Assembly: GCA_015056255.1 (NCBI GenBank)
Contig: SVGP01000003.1
Coordinates: 62,001-126,000, forward strand
DNA from: Clostridiales bacterium
GTDB lineage: Bacteria; Bacillota; Clostridia; Christensenellales; Aristaeellaceae
Length of the DNA: 64,000 nucleotides
Direction of reading: 5' to 3'
Positions 40,498 to 49,387 of this stretch are shown one piece after another. The position numbers and the translations under genes are program-made. Positions within the stretch are counted from its first letter, which is position 1. Each line of letters opens with the position of its first letter. The notes beneath the pieces were generated by a model that saw only the letters and a list, made by a program, of their open reading frames with translations, searched no databases and was not told the DNA's origin.

Positions 40498-42009
40498 TTA
40501 GAGCCAGAGCACCAAAGGATTTTGATTTGATGAATTGGCATTTATTGCATTTTCGACATTTATAACCGGCGTAAGATAGCGTTTGGCAATCGTCCATGCG
40601 GTATCCGCCCTTTGGGGCCAGACGATCATCACGCCTTTTTTACGCTTGTTTTCACCCTCCTCCAAAATACCTTCCGAAAACGAAACCGCTTTGTTTGTTC
40701 GCTTGTCTGAGGTTAGTAAAAGCATACATTTGATTTCGATCCGGTCGCTCATAAGCGCGTTGCCCTCGGGCGAAACACAGCTGACCCGTACCCTTCCGTT
40801 CGGGTCGAGCGCGCACGCCGCTTCGATTTCAAACGGCAAATCCTGATTTTCCGCCATCATTTCGCCGTCCGCCGTCACATATACAACCTGCGCGTTCACA
40901 ACGCCGGACACCTGGCTTTTCTTTCCGTCGGTCGTCACTTCTCCAACCGACGCGCGCGTTTTGACCGCGCACACTTCGCTTACGCTTTTGGTCGCGTCCT
41001 TTAAAAGGACCGATGCGCGAAACGGCTCGTTCATGGTGATTCTGGAAATATTTTCACATATCTCAATCGTCTTATTGTCGCACAGAACTCTGGTTTCGCC
41101 CGTCGAAAACGCATCCGTAAGCGCGTTAACCTCATCCTCCGCCAGAGCGCTCGCAGTGATTTCGATCTCGGCCTCCATCAAAAGAGATGCATCCTCGCCC
41201 ATCACCGCCTGATTGACGCTCGTTTTTACGCTTAATACGCTCGCGTCCAATTGAACGTTTTCCGTCAGCCATTCCGGCATTTCCATAAACCGGTCGATGG
41301 GCAGGCGGTATTTAACCAATTGCACAGGTTTCTGCGTAAGCCCCGTGCTGATCAATGTCTCAACAAGCACATTTCCGCTTACGCGAATGCCGCCGGGCTC
41401 CTTTTGATGATCCAGCTGCGAAATCGTCGCCCACTCCATAAGCGCATACCTTGCATCCAGCGCCGCAGGGAGGGATACCGTCTGGGAAAGCACTGCCAAT
41501 GCCTCGCTTTCGGCAGCCAGCTTAACGGATTTGATATCCTTATAGGCAGCTTCGATGCCCTCCCCATTCTGAATCCCTGTAATCACCTGAACGGGCACAA
41601 GGGACGAAGCGACGGCGGAGAGGGTGAGATACACGTCAAACACCATGTGCCCGTTTTCATACCGGGCATTTACCTCGTTGTCCTCCGAAAACACCTTCGC
41701 CGTCATGCCGCTTAAAACGCCCTTCATATCAAAGGCGCAGGAGACGGGTACGCTGGCGTTTGCGGCGCGCGCGCCTGATTGCGAATCCACTCTGTACGCC
41801 GCCTGACACACCGCCTCGCCCTGACAGGTCACGCGGTCAGGCTGCGCCTGAACGGATGTGATGCGCACGCGGCAGTCGGATAAAAGCACGTCCACATTAT
41901 CGCGCCCCGCGCCCAGCACCATCGCCTCCGCTCTCAGATGCATCTGAACTTTTTCGCTCGCATATTGCTTTTCGGCTTCGATTGTCTTTCTCGTGAGCGT
42001 GAAATCCAT
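40498..42009 (-). CDS. sipL: SipL-like sporulation protein (DUF3794 repeats, C-terminal LysM-like)
   Basis: 503 residues with the layout of SipL/SpoVID-type morphogenetic proteins. Several DUF3794 modules (VLLSDCRVRITSVQAQPDRV; FEMPEWLTENVQLDASVLSV-like; a third near the C-terminus with DRIEIKCMLLLTS) precede a truncated LysM-like tail (MIVWPQRADTAWTIAKRY). In Clostridioides SipL anchors the coat protein SpoIVA to the forespore. The ATG at 42009 has better spacing from GGGGGG than the one at 42015. It supports a spore-forming lineage. Confidence 0.8.
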   Translation of the reverse strand: MDFTLTRKTIEAEKQYASEKVQMHLRAEAMVLGAGRDNVDVLLSDCRVRITSVQAQPDRVTCQGEAVCQAAYRVDSQSGARAANASVPVSCAFDMKGVLSGMTAKVFSEDNEVNARYENGHMVFDVYLTLSAVASSLVPVQVITGIQNGEGIEAAYKDIKSVKLAAESEALAVLSQTVSLPAALDARYALMEWATISQLDHQKEPGGIRVSGNVLVETLISTGLTQKPVQLVKYRLPIDRFMEMPEWLTENVQLDASVLSVKTSVNQAVMGEDASLLMEAEIEITASALAEDEVNALTDAFSTGETRVLCDNKTIEICENISRITMNEPFRASVLLKDATKSVSEVCAVKTRASVGEVTTDGKKSQVSGVVNAQVVYVTADGEMMAENQDLPFEIEAACALDPNGRVRVSCVSPEGNALMSDRIEIKCMLLLTSDKRTNKAVSFSEGILEEGENKRKKGVMIVWPQRADTAWTIAKRYLTPVINVENAINANSSNQNPLVLWL

Positions 42010-42114
42010 TTTCATCCCCCCTGTTTCATCATTCCCATCCTATGCGTCCCTGCCTTCTTCCATACATAATTGTGCGCAAACGGTTATAAATCGATGAATA
42101 CAACCTCCGTTTTC

Positions 42115-42144
42115 TTGACATGGGCAGGGCAAAAAAGGTATAAT
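42115..42144 (+). promoter_or_regulatory. Promoter of the secreted MBL gene (and pssA operon)
   Basis: TTGACA (42115-42120), 18 bases, TATAAT (42139-42144), 31 bases before the start. Confidence 0.8.
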
Positions 42145-42174
42145 ACCGCATACTGTCTTTGAAAGGAATTCAAG

Positions 42175-43053
42175 ATGCAGATCAAAAAAGTTTTTTCCAT
42201 TTTATTCGCCGTTTTTCTGCTGATCGCGCCCTGCGCTTTTTCACAGGAAGAGCCGGATCTGTTTGAAATTCACTTCTTGTCCGTCGGCACCAACGACGCC
42301 ATTCTCCTTCGCTATGGCGATGAATGCGCCTTTATCGACAGCGGCAACTACCCGGAGGGCGAAAAATGCGCCGATTACCTCAAAAAAATCGGCGTTCTTC
42401 GCCTCAAATACTATATCGGCTCCCACGCGCATCTGGATCATGTGGGCGGCGCGCCCGTGATCGTTTCCGAAATCCCGACGGAAAGCGTGATCTATACCTA
42501 CGATAAAGCGCTTGAAGCCATGTACAAAACAGCGAAAACGGATGCGCAGATTCAGGCGCTGGACGCGCTTGAAAGATGCCCGATCAATTACGGCGATACA
42601 TACATGTTGGGCGACGTGAAAATGACCTGCGTGGGGCCGAAGTCCTATGTGCCCAAGTATGATTTAAAGGACACGTCCGAGAACAACAACTCCATGCTGC
42701 TTCATGTAACCTTTGGAAACTTCAGCGTTTTTTTAACCGGCGACAGTCCCAGCTGGAAGGTGTTTGAAATGCACAAAAACCATCCCGAGGTTTTAAAAAG
42801 CACTGTGATCAAGGCTCCGCATCACAGAGGCGGCTTTGACAAAAGCGTTTATAAGCTGATGGATGCAGACTACGTCGTGTTTTCAACCGCCGATACGTGG
42901 CTGCCCCTGAGAGACCAGATGAAAATGGCCATGGAAAGCAGCGAAAGCGTGTTGATTACCGCCGACAACCGAAACGGAAACATCGTTTTTATGACGGACG
43001 GAGAAACGGTTACAGTTCGGACGCAGTTTGAATACGACTACGCGGAAAAATAG
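42175..43053 (+). CDS. Secreted ComEC/Rec2-type metallo-beta-lactamase-fold hydrolase
   Basis: 292 residues: a signal peptide (about 1-24), then the metallo-beta-lactamase fold as in the periplasmic-side domain of ComEC. Metal ligands are in GSHAHLDHVGG (about 81-91), LTGDSPSW and KAPHHRGG. There is no ComEC channel domain. Stand-alone members may cleave phosphodiesters outside the cell. AAGGAA precedes the ATG. pssA follows after 45 bases. Confidence 0.87.
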   Translation: MQIKKVFSILFAVFLLIAPCAFSQEEPDLFEIHFLSVGTNDAILLRYGDECAFIDSGNYPEGEKCADYLKKIGVLRLKYYIGSHAHLDHVGGAPVIVSEIPTESVIYTYDKALEAMYKTAKTDAQIQALDALERCPINYGDTYMLGDVKMTCVGPKSYVPKYDLKDTSENNNSMLLHVTFGNFSVFLTGDSPSWKVFEMHKNHPEVLKSTVIKAPHHRGGFDKSVYKLMDADYVVFSTADTWLPLRDQMKMAMESSESVLITADNRNGNIVFMTDGETVTVRTQFEYDYAEK

Positions 43054-43098
43054 TGAGATTGCCTTTTTCCGCTTTGACAGGAAAGGAGATCAGAAGGG

Positions 43099-43776
43099 AT
43101 GTTTAAAAACATAAGAGAATCCCGCCCGCTGATCGGCTATTATAATTATTCGGTCATCGTTACCTATCTGGGCCTTTTGCTCGGCATATACGGCATGCAG
43201 CTGGCCCTGACCGGAAAAATCCGCGGCGCAATCATCTGCCTTCTGCTGTGCGGCCTTTGCGACATGATGGACGGAGCCATCGCCCGAACCTGCAAGCGTA
43301 CGCCGGAGGCAATGTGTTTTGGCATGCAGATCGATTCTCTGTGCGACATGGTGTGCTTTGGCGTTTTTCCCGCCGTGATCGCCTTTGTGCTGGGCCCGGC
43401 CAACGCGTTTACGATTGCCGCAGCGATGATTTATACGCTGGCCGCCGTCATCCGCCTAAGCTATTTCAATGTTCAGGAAATCATGAAAGCGCCGGACGCT
43501 GAAAAGCGCACGCATTATACCGGCCTGCCCGTGACGGCTTCGGCTTTGATCATGCCCTTAATTGCGCTTCTTTGCGCGCTGCCCAAGGCCAGCGCCTATG
43601 TATATCCCGCTGCGCTCGCCGTGATGGGCGTTTTGTTCGTGTCGCGTTTTCAGGTGAAAAAGCCCTATGGCCGCGCAATCGCGCTGATGGCGCTGATCGG
43701 GCTTGTCGTGCTCGTTCTCATCATTTTGCTCGGAGGAGAAATTCCGTGTACGAGATTCTTTACAGAAGCAAATTAG
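43099..43776 (+). CDS. pssA: CDP-diacylglycerol-serine O-phosphatidyltransferase
   Basis: 225 residues, an integral membrane enzyme with about six to eight segments. The CDP-alcohol phosphotransferase motif is complete: Asp55, Asp58-Gly59, Ala62-Arg63, Gly75, Asp79 and Asp83. Position directly before psd identifies the alcohol as serine, giving phosphatidylserine. psd starts inside its last 31 bases, so translation is coupled. Confidence 0.92.
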   Translation: MFKNIRESRPLIGYYNYSVIVTYLGLLLGIYGMQLALTGKIRGAIICLLLCGLCDMMDGAIARTCKRTPEAMCFGMQIDSLCDMVCFGVFPAVIAFVLGPANAFTIAAAMIYTLAAVIRLSYFNVQEIMKAPDAEKRTHYTGLPVTASALIMPLIALLCALPKASAYVYPAALAVMGVLFVSRFQVKKPYGRAIALMALIGLVVLVLIILLGGEIPCTRFFTEAN

Positions 43777-44570
43777 GCAGATGCATAGCCAGTATCCTTG
43801 CGCGGCCCGGGATTTCCCGGGCTGCAGGCCTAATTATGGACAGCGCCGTTTCGCGCGTGATGATTAAGCCGTTTATAAAAACAAATCAAATCGACATGCG
43901 GGAGGCAGCGCCTAAAGCGTATACTTCCTTCAACGACTTTTTTACCCGCTGCCTGATAGACGGCGCGCGCCCGTTTGAAAAGGACAAAAACATCCTTCCA
44001 AGCCCCTGCGACGGGCTTTTGAGCGTGTATCCCGTGACACAAAAAGGCATCTTCACCGTAAAGGGCACGCCTTACACGCTGGAAACGCTTTTGGAAGACA
44101 AAGCGCTGTCTGAAGCGTTTGAAGGCGGTTGGGCGCTTATCTTCCGCCTGACTCCGTCGCACTATCACAGATACGCCTTTCCGGACAACGGGCGAATCGT
44201 AAAAATGAAGCGCATTCAGGGCGTTTTTCACACCGTGCGCCCGGAGGCGCTTGAAAGCTTACCCGTTTTTAAAACCAACACGCGCGAATACATGTGCCTT
44301 GAAACCGAGAACTTCGGCCGCATGATCTATATGGAGGTCGGCGCGACGATGGTCGGTCGGATTCAAAACGACGTAACATACGGCAATTTTTCCCGCGGAC
44401 AGGAAAAAGGCCGCTTCGAATTCGGCGGATCAACCGTCATACTGATCACGGAAAAAGGAACATGCGCTCCGCTTGACGAAATGATAAAGGCTTCGGACGC
44501 GGGAAAAGAATATCCGGTCAAAATGGGCCAAAGCGTCTGCCAAAGACCAAAATATGGAGACAATCAATGA
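43746..44570 (+). CDS. psd: Phosphatidylserine decarboxylase proenzyme
   Basis: 274 residues from a GTG at 43746 (GGAGG 8 bases upstream), overlapping pssA by 31 bases. It makes phosphatidylethanolamine. The self-cleavage site is FGGST (Ser229 becomes the pyruvoyl group), with the supporting Asp89 in PSPCDG and His141 in SHYHR. The amphipathic N-terminus suits membrane attachment. It overlaps the PAP2 start by 4 bases (ATGA). Confidence 0.95.
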   Translation: MYEILYRSKLGRCIASILARPGISRAAGLIMDSAVSRVMIKPFIKTNQIDMREAAPKAYTSFNDFFTRCLIDGARPFEKDKNILPSPCDGLLSVYPVTQKGIFTVKGTPYTLETLLEDKALSEAFEGGWALIFRLTPSHYHRYAFPDNGRIVKMKRIQGVFHTVRPEALESLPVFKTNTREYMCLETENFGRMIYMEVGATMVGRIQNDVTYGNFSRGQEKGRFEFGGSTVILITEKGTCAPLDEMIKASDAGKEYPVKMGQSVCQRPKYGDNQ

Positions 44571-45226
44571 AACCGATTCGAAAAATCCTGAATTTTATCC
44601 CCCAATACGCAAGAAAACCGCTTCTTTTCCTTTTGGCGTTCAACATGCTCGCGTACATCCTTCCGTCGGTTCTGCCGGTTGAACCCAGATTCGACATGAC
44701 GCTTCCGATCGATCTGAAAATTCCGGCCATCCCGGTTTTCAGCTATATCTATGTGCTTTCCTATGTCTATTGGGCGTTTAATTACATCCTGATCTGCAAA
44801 AAAAATAAGTCGATGTGCAAAAGGTTTGTAACGGCTGAGGTCGTGGGAAAGGCCGTGTGCTTTCTGATTTTTATGCTGGTTCCCTGCACCTTCGCCCGTC
44901 CTGCAGCCGATACGCTTTCGGGCCCCGGCGCGTGGCTTCTGAAGATCGTTTACGCGCTTGACGAGCCCACGCGGCTCATTCCCTCCATCCACTGCTATGC
45001 AAGCTGGATGTGCGTGCGTCCGCTGATGGATAAAGGCTTTGACTATGTACCTGCGTGGTACAAGGCTTTCTCCCTTGTTTTTACGCTTCTCGTTTGCCTC
45101 TCCACGCTCTTTACGCGCCAGCATGTGATTGTGGACGTGTTCGCAGGCGTGTTGCTGGGCGAAATCGTGTGGATCGCATCGGGACGCATGTTCAAAGACC
45201 AATCAAAGGATGTGGCCGGTAAGTGA
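44567..45226 (+). CDS. PAP2-superfamily membrane phosphatase
   Basis: 219 residues with about six membrane segments. The PAP2 motifs are partly degenerate: PSIHCYASWM supplies the second-motif histidine, and STLFTRQHVIVDVFAG supplies the third (R, H, D); the first KxxxxxxRP is weakly visible near FARP. It may dephosphorylate phosphatidate, phosphatidylglycerophosphate or undecaprenyl pyrophosphate. Its place after pssA-psd favours a lipid substrate. It overlaps the next gene by 4 bases. Confidence 0.85.
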   Translation: MKPIRKILNFIPQYARKPLLFLLAFNMLAYILPSVLPVEPRFDMTLPIDLKIPAIPVFSYIYVLSYVYWAFNYILICKKNKSMCKRFVTAEVVGKAVCFLIFMLVPCTFARPAADTLSGPGAWLLKIVYALDEPTRLIPSIHCYASWMCVRPLMDKGFDYVPAWYKAFSLVFTLLVCLSTLFTRQHVIVDVFAGVLLGEIVWIASGRMFKDQSKDVAGK

Positions 45227-46095
45227 AATGCACGCTGTGTCCGCGCGCATGTAGTATTGAGCGCGCAGAATATGAAGGAAAAGGCGTCTGCGGCGTGGGA
45301 TCGCTCCCTAAAATTGCCCGCGCGGGTCTTCATTTTGACGAAGAGCCGGTGATTTCCGGAAACGGCGGCAGCGGCGCGGTGTTTTTTTCCGGGTGCCAGC
45401 TAAAATGCGTATTCTGCCAGAACTATGCAGTCAGCCACGAAGCATTCGGGAAGACGGTCACAGTCGAAAGGCTCAAGGAAATCTATAAAGAGCTGATCCA
45501 TCAGGGCGCGAGAAACATAAACCTCGTTTCAGCCTCGCACTACGTGCCGGCTGTGCTTGAATCGCTTAAGGAAAAGCCGCCCGTTCCCATAATCTGGAAT
45601 TCGAGCGGCTATGAAAAAATCGAAACCATCCGCCTTTTAAGGGAAAAGGCGGACGTGTACCTTCCTGATTTTAAATACGCTATGAAAGCGCCCGCAAAGA
45701 AATATTCTCTCGCAGAGGACTACTTTGAATATGCATCGCGCGCCATTGCCGAAATGCTCGATCAGACCGGCCCCGTCGTTTTAAATGAAGAGGGCAACAT
45801 TCAAAAAGGCGTGATCATCCGCCATCTGATCCTGCCCGGGCAGGTGGAAAACTCAAAGCGCGTGCTCGACTACATCAAGGCTCATTTTGAGGGCGCTTGG
45901 GTGAGCCTGATGGCGCAGTATGTGCCGATGGGAAACGCGGAAAAATACCCGGAAATCAACCGAAGGATTACCGAAGAAGAATACGATGAAGTGGTCGATT
46001 ACATGCTGGATCTCGGTCTTGAAGACGGATTTATTCAGGAAATGGAATCTGCCGACAGCAAATACACGCCTGCATTTGATTTAACGGGCGTATGA
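45223..46095 (+). CDS. Radical SAM protein, PflX/COG1313-like
   Basis: 290 residues from a GTG overlapping the PAP2 stop. The radical-SAM cluster ligands are Cys58, Cys62 and Cys65 (SGCQLKCVFCQNY). An N-terminal cysteine set (Cys3, Cys6, Cys10, Cys23) suggests a second iron-sulfur site, as in PflX-like proteins related to pyruvate formate-lyase activases. No glycyl-radical partner is nearby. The substrate is unknown. Confidence 0.9.
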   Translation: MKCTLCPRACSIERAEYEGKGVCGVGSLPKIARAGLHFDEEPVISGNGGSGAVFFSGCQLKCVFCQNYAVSHEAFGKTVTVERLKEIYKELIHQGARNINLVSASHYVPAVLESLKEKPPVPIIWNSSGYEKIETIRLLREKADVYLPDFKYAMKAPAKKYSLAEDYFEYASRAIAEMLDQTGPVVLNEEGNIQKGVIIRHLILPGQVENSKRVLDYIKAHFEGAWVSLMAQYVPMGNAEKYPEINRRITEEEYDEVVDYMLDLGLEDGFIQEMESADSKYTPAFDLTGV

Positions 46096-46120
46096 TGTTA
46101 CGAAAGGCTTGAGAAGAAAC

Positions 46121-46924
46121 ATGGAGCTTATGTTCAGCCCGCTTTTCAGCGGTTCCAGCGGAAACGCCGTATTTGTGGGCGAAGGGGAGGACAGAATTCT
46201 GGTCGATGCGGGCGTATCGTGCGCGCGAATCGTAAAGGAGCTTGACCAAATCGGCGTAAAGCCGGAGACGCTCAAGGCCATTCTGATCACCCACGAACAC
46301 TCCGACCACACTGCTGGCGCCGGCATTTTGTCCAGAAAATTTGACCTGCCCATCTACGCCACCGAAGGCACATGGGGCGGCATGGCGGATAAGGTGGGCG
46401 CAGTTCATAGCAAAAACATCCGCATCATCGACGCACGGCAGGATTTTTACATTGGAAAAATCGGCGTTTGCCCCTTTTCCATCCCACACGACGCGTCCGA
46501 CCCCTGCGGTTATTCGTTTTGCCTGGGAAATCTCAAAGCCTCCATCGCCACCGACATCGGCTGCATCCGCGAGGGCTGGTTAAACGCCGTGGCAAACAGC
46601 GATATCCTGCTTCTGGAATCCAACTATGATGAGGATATGCTCAAAGCCGGAAAATACCCCTACGCGCTCAAAAAGCGCATTCTGGGAAGAACCGGCCACC
46701 TTTCAAACGACGACGCGGGCAAGGCCGCCGTTCAGCTGGCCGCAAGAGGCTGCAAAAACATCATCCTCGGCCATTTAAGCAAGGAAAACAATTTCCCGGA
46801 GCTGGCCGAGCAAACCGTGCGCCTCGCGCTTGACGAAGCCGGGTGCGTCCCTGGGCGGGACGCAAACCTGTCCATCGCCAGACGCGACGGGTTTTCCGGC
46901 CTGTTCAGCGTGAAGGAAGCATGA
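46121..46924 (+). CDS. walJ: WalJ/YycJ-type metallo-beta-lactamase-fold nuclease
   Basis: 267 residues. SPLFSGSSGNAVFVGEG and ITHEHSDHTAGAG (HxHxDH metal motif) with later HD and H ligands (IPHDASDPCGY, ILGHLSKENN) match YycJ/WalJ, which in Bacillus lies with walRK and rlmH and affects cell division and DNA repair. The ATG at 46121 is used; an in-frame TTG at 46109 is less likely. walRK are not in the window, but rlmH is. Confidence 0.9.
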   Translation: MELMFSPLFSGSSGNAVFVGEGEDRILVDAGVSCARIVKELDQIGVKPETLKAILITHEHSDHTAGAGILSRKFDLPIYATEGTWGGMADKVGAVHSKNIRIIDARQDFYIGKIGVCPFSIPHDASDPCGYSFCLGNLKASIATDIGCIREGWLNAVANSDILLLESNYDEDMLKAGKYPYALKKRILGRTGHLSNDDAGKAAVQLAARGCKNIILGHLSKENNFPELAEQTVRLALDEAGCVPGRDANLSIARRDGFSGLFSVKEA

Positions 46925-46948
46925 TTCCATGAAACGGAGGCCCTTTTT

Positions 46949-47959
46949 ATGAACGTCAATTTCACCCTTATGAATATGCCGCGCGATCCGGAAAACACAA
47001 AGCCTTCCGTGTTCGCCGCGTCGTTTTTGTATTTTGTCGCCTTAAGCGGGCTTTATATTCTGCCCCTCGCGCTCGGATTTCTTCAGCTGATTTTCGGAAA
47101 CTTTCTTTTGCCCGAAATAAACAGCGTCATGCAGGTGATGTATTATCTGCTGTTTATCGTCATCCCCCTTCTTATTTATGCAAAGCGCCATCCATCCGCC
47201 TGCGCGGACGTGATGCGCATCAATCCGCTTTCCGTGAAAACCGCCCTGTTGTGCACGGTCGCCGCGCTGATTGCAGTATACCTTTCTCAGCTCCTGACCG
47301 TCCTTTGGACGATTCTGATCGAAAGCACTATCGGAACGCCGCCGGATACCGGCTTTCAGATTCCGACGACAGCGATGGGGCTGGGCGTATCCATTGTAAC
47401 CATCGCCATTTTGCCCGGCGTCTGCGAGGAACTTTTGTTCCGAGGCGCGATACTGGGCGCATGGGAAATCCGCGGCTCCAAACGCGCGATTGTCATTTCC
47501 AGCCTCTGGTTTATGCTGATGCACGGAACCATCGCGGGCATGCCCGTTCAGTTTCTTTCCGGCCTTATGCTCGGTATAATTGCCGTTTCCACCGATTCGA
47601 TTTTCGGCGGTATGGTGTTTCACACCGTGTACAACGCCGCAACGCTCATACTGGCATATGTCCTAAATCAGCAAACAAACACGCCGGTTGAAAGCGCTCA
47701 AAGCACGCTTGACGCCATCGGCGGCATCACGGGTGTTTTCGAATTGATATTGCCGGCCTGCCTGTTCACCGCGCTTCTGGTTTTGGTCATAAAGGCGATC
47801 GACGCCGACCGCATCAAAAGAAACGGCGCGCAGTTCGGCTATCCTGCAGCTGTGAAACACGATTTGGGATTTGCCGAATACCTCGTCATGGGCGCAAGCT
47901 TTTCCATTGTGTTTTTGTATTATCTTGAAGACCTTCTGTTGATCATGGGGTGGATCTGA
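46949..47959 (+). CDS. CPBP-family intramembrane metalloprotease
   Basis: 336 residues with about eight membrane segments. CPBP (CAAX-protease-like) motifs: EELLFRG (catalytic Glu pair), LWFMLMHGT (His) and FHTVYNAATL (His/Asn). Homologues process prenylated or other membrane substrates, or protect against bacteriocins; the substrate is unknown. GGAGG precedes the ATG. Its TGA overlaps the rlmH start by one base. Confidence 0.88.
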   Translation: MNVNFTLMNMPRDPENTKPSVFAASFLYFVALSGLYILPLALGFLQLIFGNFLLPEINSVMQVMYYLLFIVIPLLIYAKRHPSACADVMRINPLSVKTALLCTVAALIAVYLSQLLTVLWTILIESTIGTPPDTGFQIPTTAMGLGVSIVTIAILPGVCEELLFRGAILGAWEIRGSKRAIVISSLWFMLMHGTIAGMPVQFLSGLMLGIIAVSTDSIFGGMVFHTVYNAATLILAYVLNQQTNTPVESAQSTLDAIGGITGVFELILPACLFTALLVLVIKAIDADRIKRNGAQFGYPAAVKHDLGFAEYLVMGASFSIVFLYYLEDLLLIMGWI

Positions 47960-48435
47960 TGAATGCATGCGTGCTGGCCGTAGGGTCTTTAAAGGAAAAA
48001 TGGCAAAAGGACGGCGCAAACGAATACCTTAAGCGCCTGACCCGCTACGGAAAATATGAGATGGTCGAGGTGCCGGACGAGCCGGAGCCCGCCAAACCCT
48101 CAAAAGCCTTAAACGACATGGTGATGGACAAGGAGGGAAAGGCGCTTTTAAGCCGCATCAAGCCCGCCGACAAGGTCGTTGCCCTTTGCATTGAGGGAAA
48201 GCAGCTTTCAAGCGAAGGCCTGGCTGAGGAAATCCTCAAATGGGAGCAGGAGGGCCATCGAGTCGTGTTCGTCATCGGCGGATCTCTGGGCCTTTCGAAA
48301 TCCGTTACCGACCGCGCTGATTACAAGCTTTCCTTTTCAAAAATGACGTTTCCCCATCCCCTCATGCGCGTTATTCTCCTGGAGCAGCTCTACCGCGCCG
48401 CAAGAATCAACGCCGGGGAAAGGTATCATAAATAA
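47959..48435 (+). CDS. rlmH: 23S rRNA (pseudouridine1915-N3)-methyltransferase
   Basis: 158 residues, a complete SPOUT methyltransferase. LAVGSLKEKWQKDGANEYLKR at the N-terminus, the knot FVIGGSLGLSKSV and the C-terminal SKMTFPHPLMRVILLEQLYRA and RINAGERYHK are diagnostic. It methylates pseudouridine 1915 in helix 69. The ATG at 47959 is used; an upstream GTG is possible. Last gene of the pssA operon. Confidence 0.97.
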   Translation: MNACVLAVGSLKEKWQKDGANEYLKRLTRYGKYEMVEVPDEPEPAKPSKALNDMVMDKEGKALLSRIKPADKVVALCIEGKQLSSEGLAEEILKWEQEGHRVVFVIGGSLGLSKSVTDRADYKLSFSKMTFPHPLMRVILLEQLYRAARINAGERYHK

Positions 48436-48446
48436 ACATGCAAAAC

Positions 48447-48522
48447 AGCGCGGGCGGTATTCCGGCTGCTTTCACAAAACCATACTTCTTCTGACCATAC
48501 GCATAATACACGCGTATGGTCA
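48447..48522. repeat. Degraded family-1 end and an 11-base-arm hairpin
   Basis: AGCGCGGGCGG (48447-48457) equals the left end of repeat family 1 with no matching right end. A separate perfect hairpin TGACCATACGC/GCGTATGGTCA lies at 48492-48522 and may be the rlmH operon terminator, although no T-run follows. Nothing else is seen in this 252-base gap except an AT-rich promoter-like stretch near 48600-48660. Confidence 0.45.
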
Positions 48523-48687
48523 TTATTTACATCTAATAGAATTAGCATTTCTATTCATCCGCCCGTCAAACGCGCGTAAAATTGCTTCAAAAGCTGCGAA
48601 AAATATCGAAAAGAAAAAATTTTTTCAAAAAGTGGTATATATAAATAGCTCCGCTCATAAATATCTTATGAAAGGAGTGATCACACA

Positions 48688-48948
48688 ATGCTGATCAAAG
48701 TAACAGACATCCCCGGAAGAAACGAGCTTAGAAAAAAGGCGGGCAGAAGCCTGATGGTCGAGGAATTTTTAAAATCCGGTTTCCGCTTCGCCGAAGTAAC
48801 CCTCGAAGGCGCGGATACGCCCCGGCGCGCCTACAACGGTCTGATGATGGCCATCCGCCGCCAATATCCGGATGAATGCGCGGTCGTCTGGCGGCACGGA
48901 CGAATTTTTCTGATGCGTCTGGAGGAAAACGAAAATGACGATAAGTAA
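48688..48948 (+). CDS. Small protein of unknown function
   Basis: 86 residues, basic (KVTDIPGRNELRKKAGRSLM, ending FLMRLEENENDDK), no signal peptide or membrane segment. GAAAGGAGTG lies 9 bases before the ATG. It overlaps the next gene by 14 bases, so both are probably real and coupled. I recognise no family. Confidence 0.6.
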   Translation: MLIKVTDIPGRNELRKKAGRSLMVEEFLKSGFRFAEVTLEGADTPRRAYNGLMMAIRRQYPDECAVVWRHGRIFLMRLEENENDDK

Positions 48949-49258
48949 GCGCGCCGAAGCCAGACGGCGCATGAGCCGTCTGATCGTGACAGACGAAATG
49001 CAAAACAGAATCGACCGACTGAACGTAAGCAGGGAAGAATTCTCCGCCGATCTGTTGTCCGCCGTCGCGTCTTCCGCGGAAAATGCAGACCTAAACGAAT
49101 CCGAGGTCTTCGCCCTTTTCGAGCTTTCAGCGAAAATAGGCTTGCGCATCGACGGAAATGAAAGCGGCGCAAGGCTCGACAATCTAAACGGACATGCCGC
49201 CATCACCATGGATTTTGCAAATCTGTTTAACCTCTATAAGCGTATGCGATCGTTTTAA
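48935..49258 (+). CDS. Small protein of unknown function
   Basis: 107 residues. A basic N-terminus (SKRAEARRRMSRL) leads into an acidic helical region and a C-terminal segment MDFANLFNLYKRMRSF. No recognised domain. It overlaps the upstream small gene and shares its promoter. Confidence 0.6.
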   Translation: MTISKRAEARRRMSRLIVTDEMQNRIDRLNVSREEFSADLLSAVASSAENADLNESEVFALFELSAKIGLRIDGNESGARLDNLNGHAAITMDFANLFNLYKRMRSF

Positions 49259-49322
49259 GCCGCTTGAATTCAACTTTTCTTTGCTGCATACATGAATTTT
49301 TTGGTCAAGACCGCCGCCATAC

Positions 49323-49351
49323 TTGATGGTTTTCCGGTTTTGTGGTATGAT
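49323..49351 (+). promoter_or_regulatory. Promoter of the PrsA-like gene
   Basis: TTGATG (49323-49328), 17 bases, TATGAT (49346-49351), 36 bases before the start. Confidence 0.65.
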
Positions 49352-49387
49352 TTTATAAGATTTTTCTTAAAAAAGGGGCGATGTACA

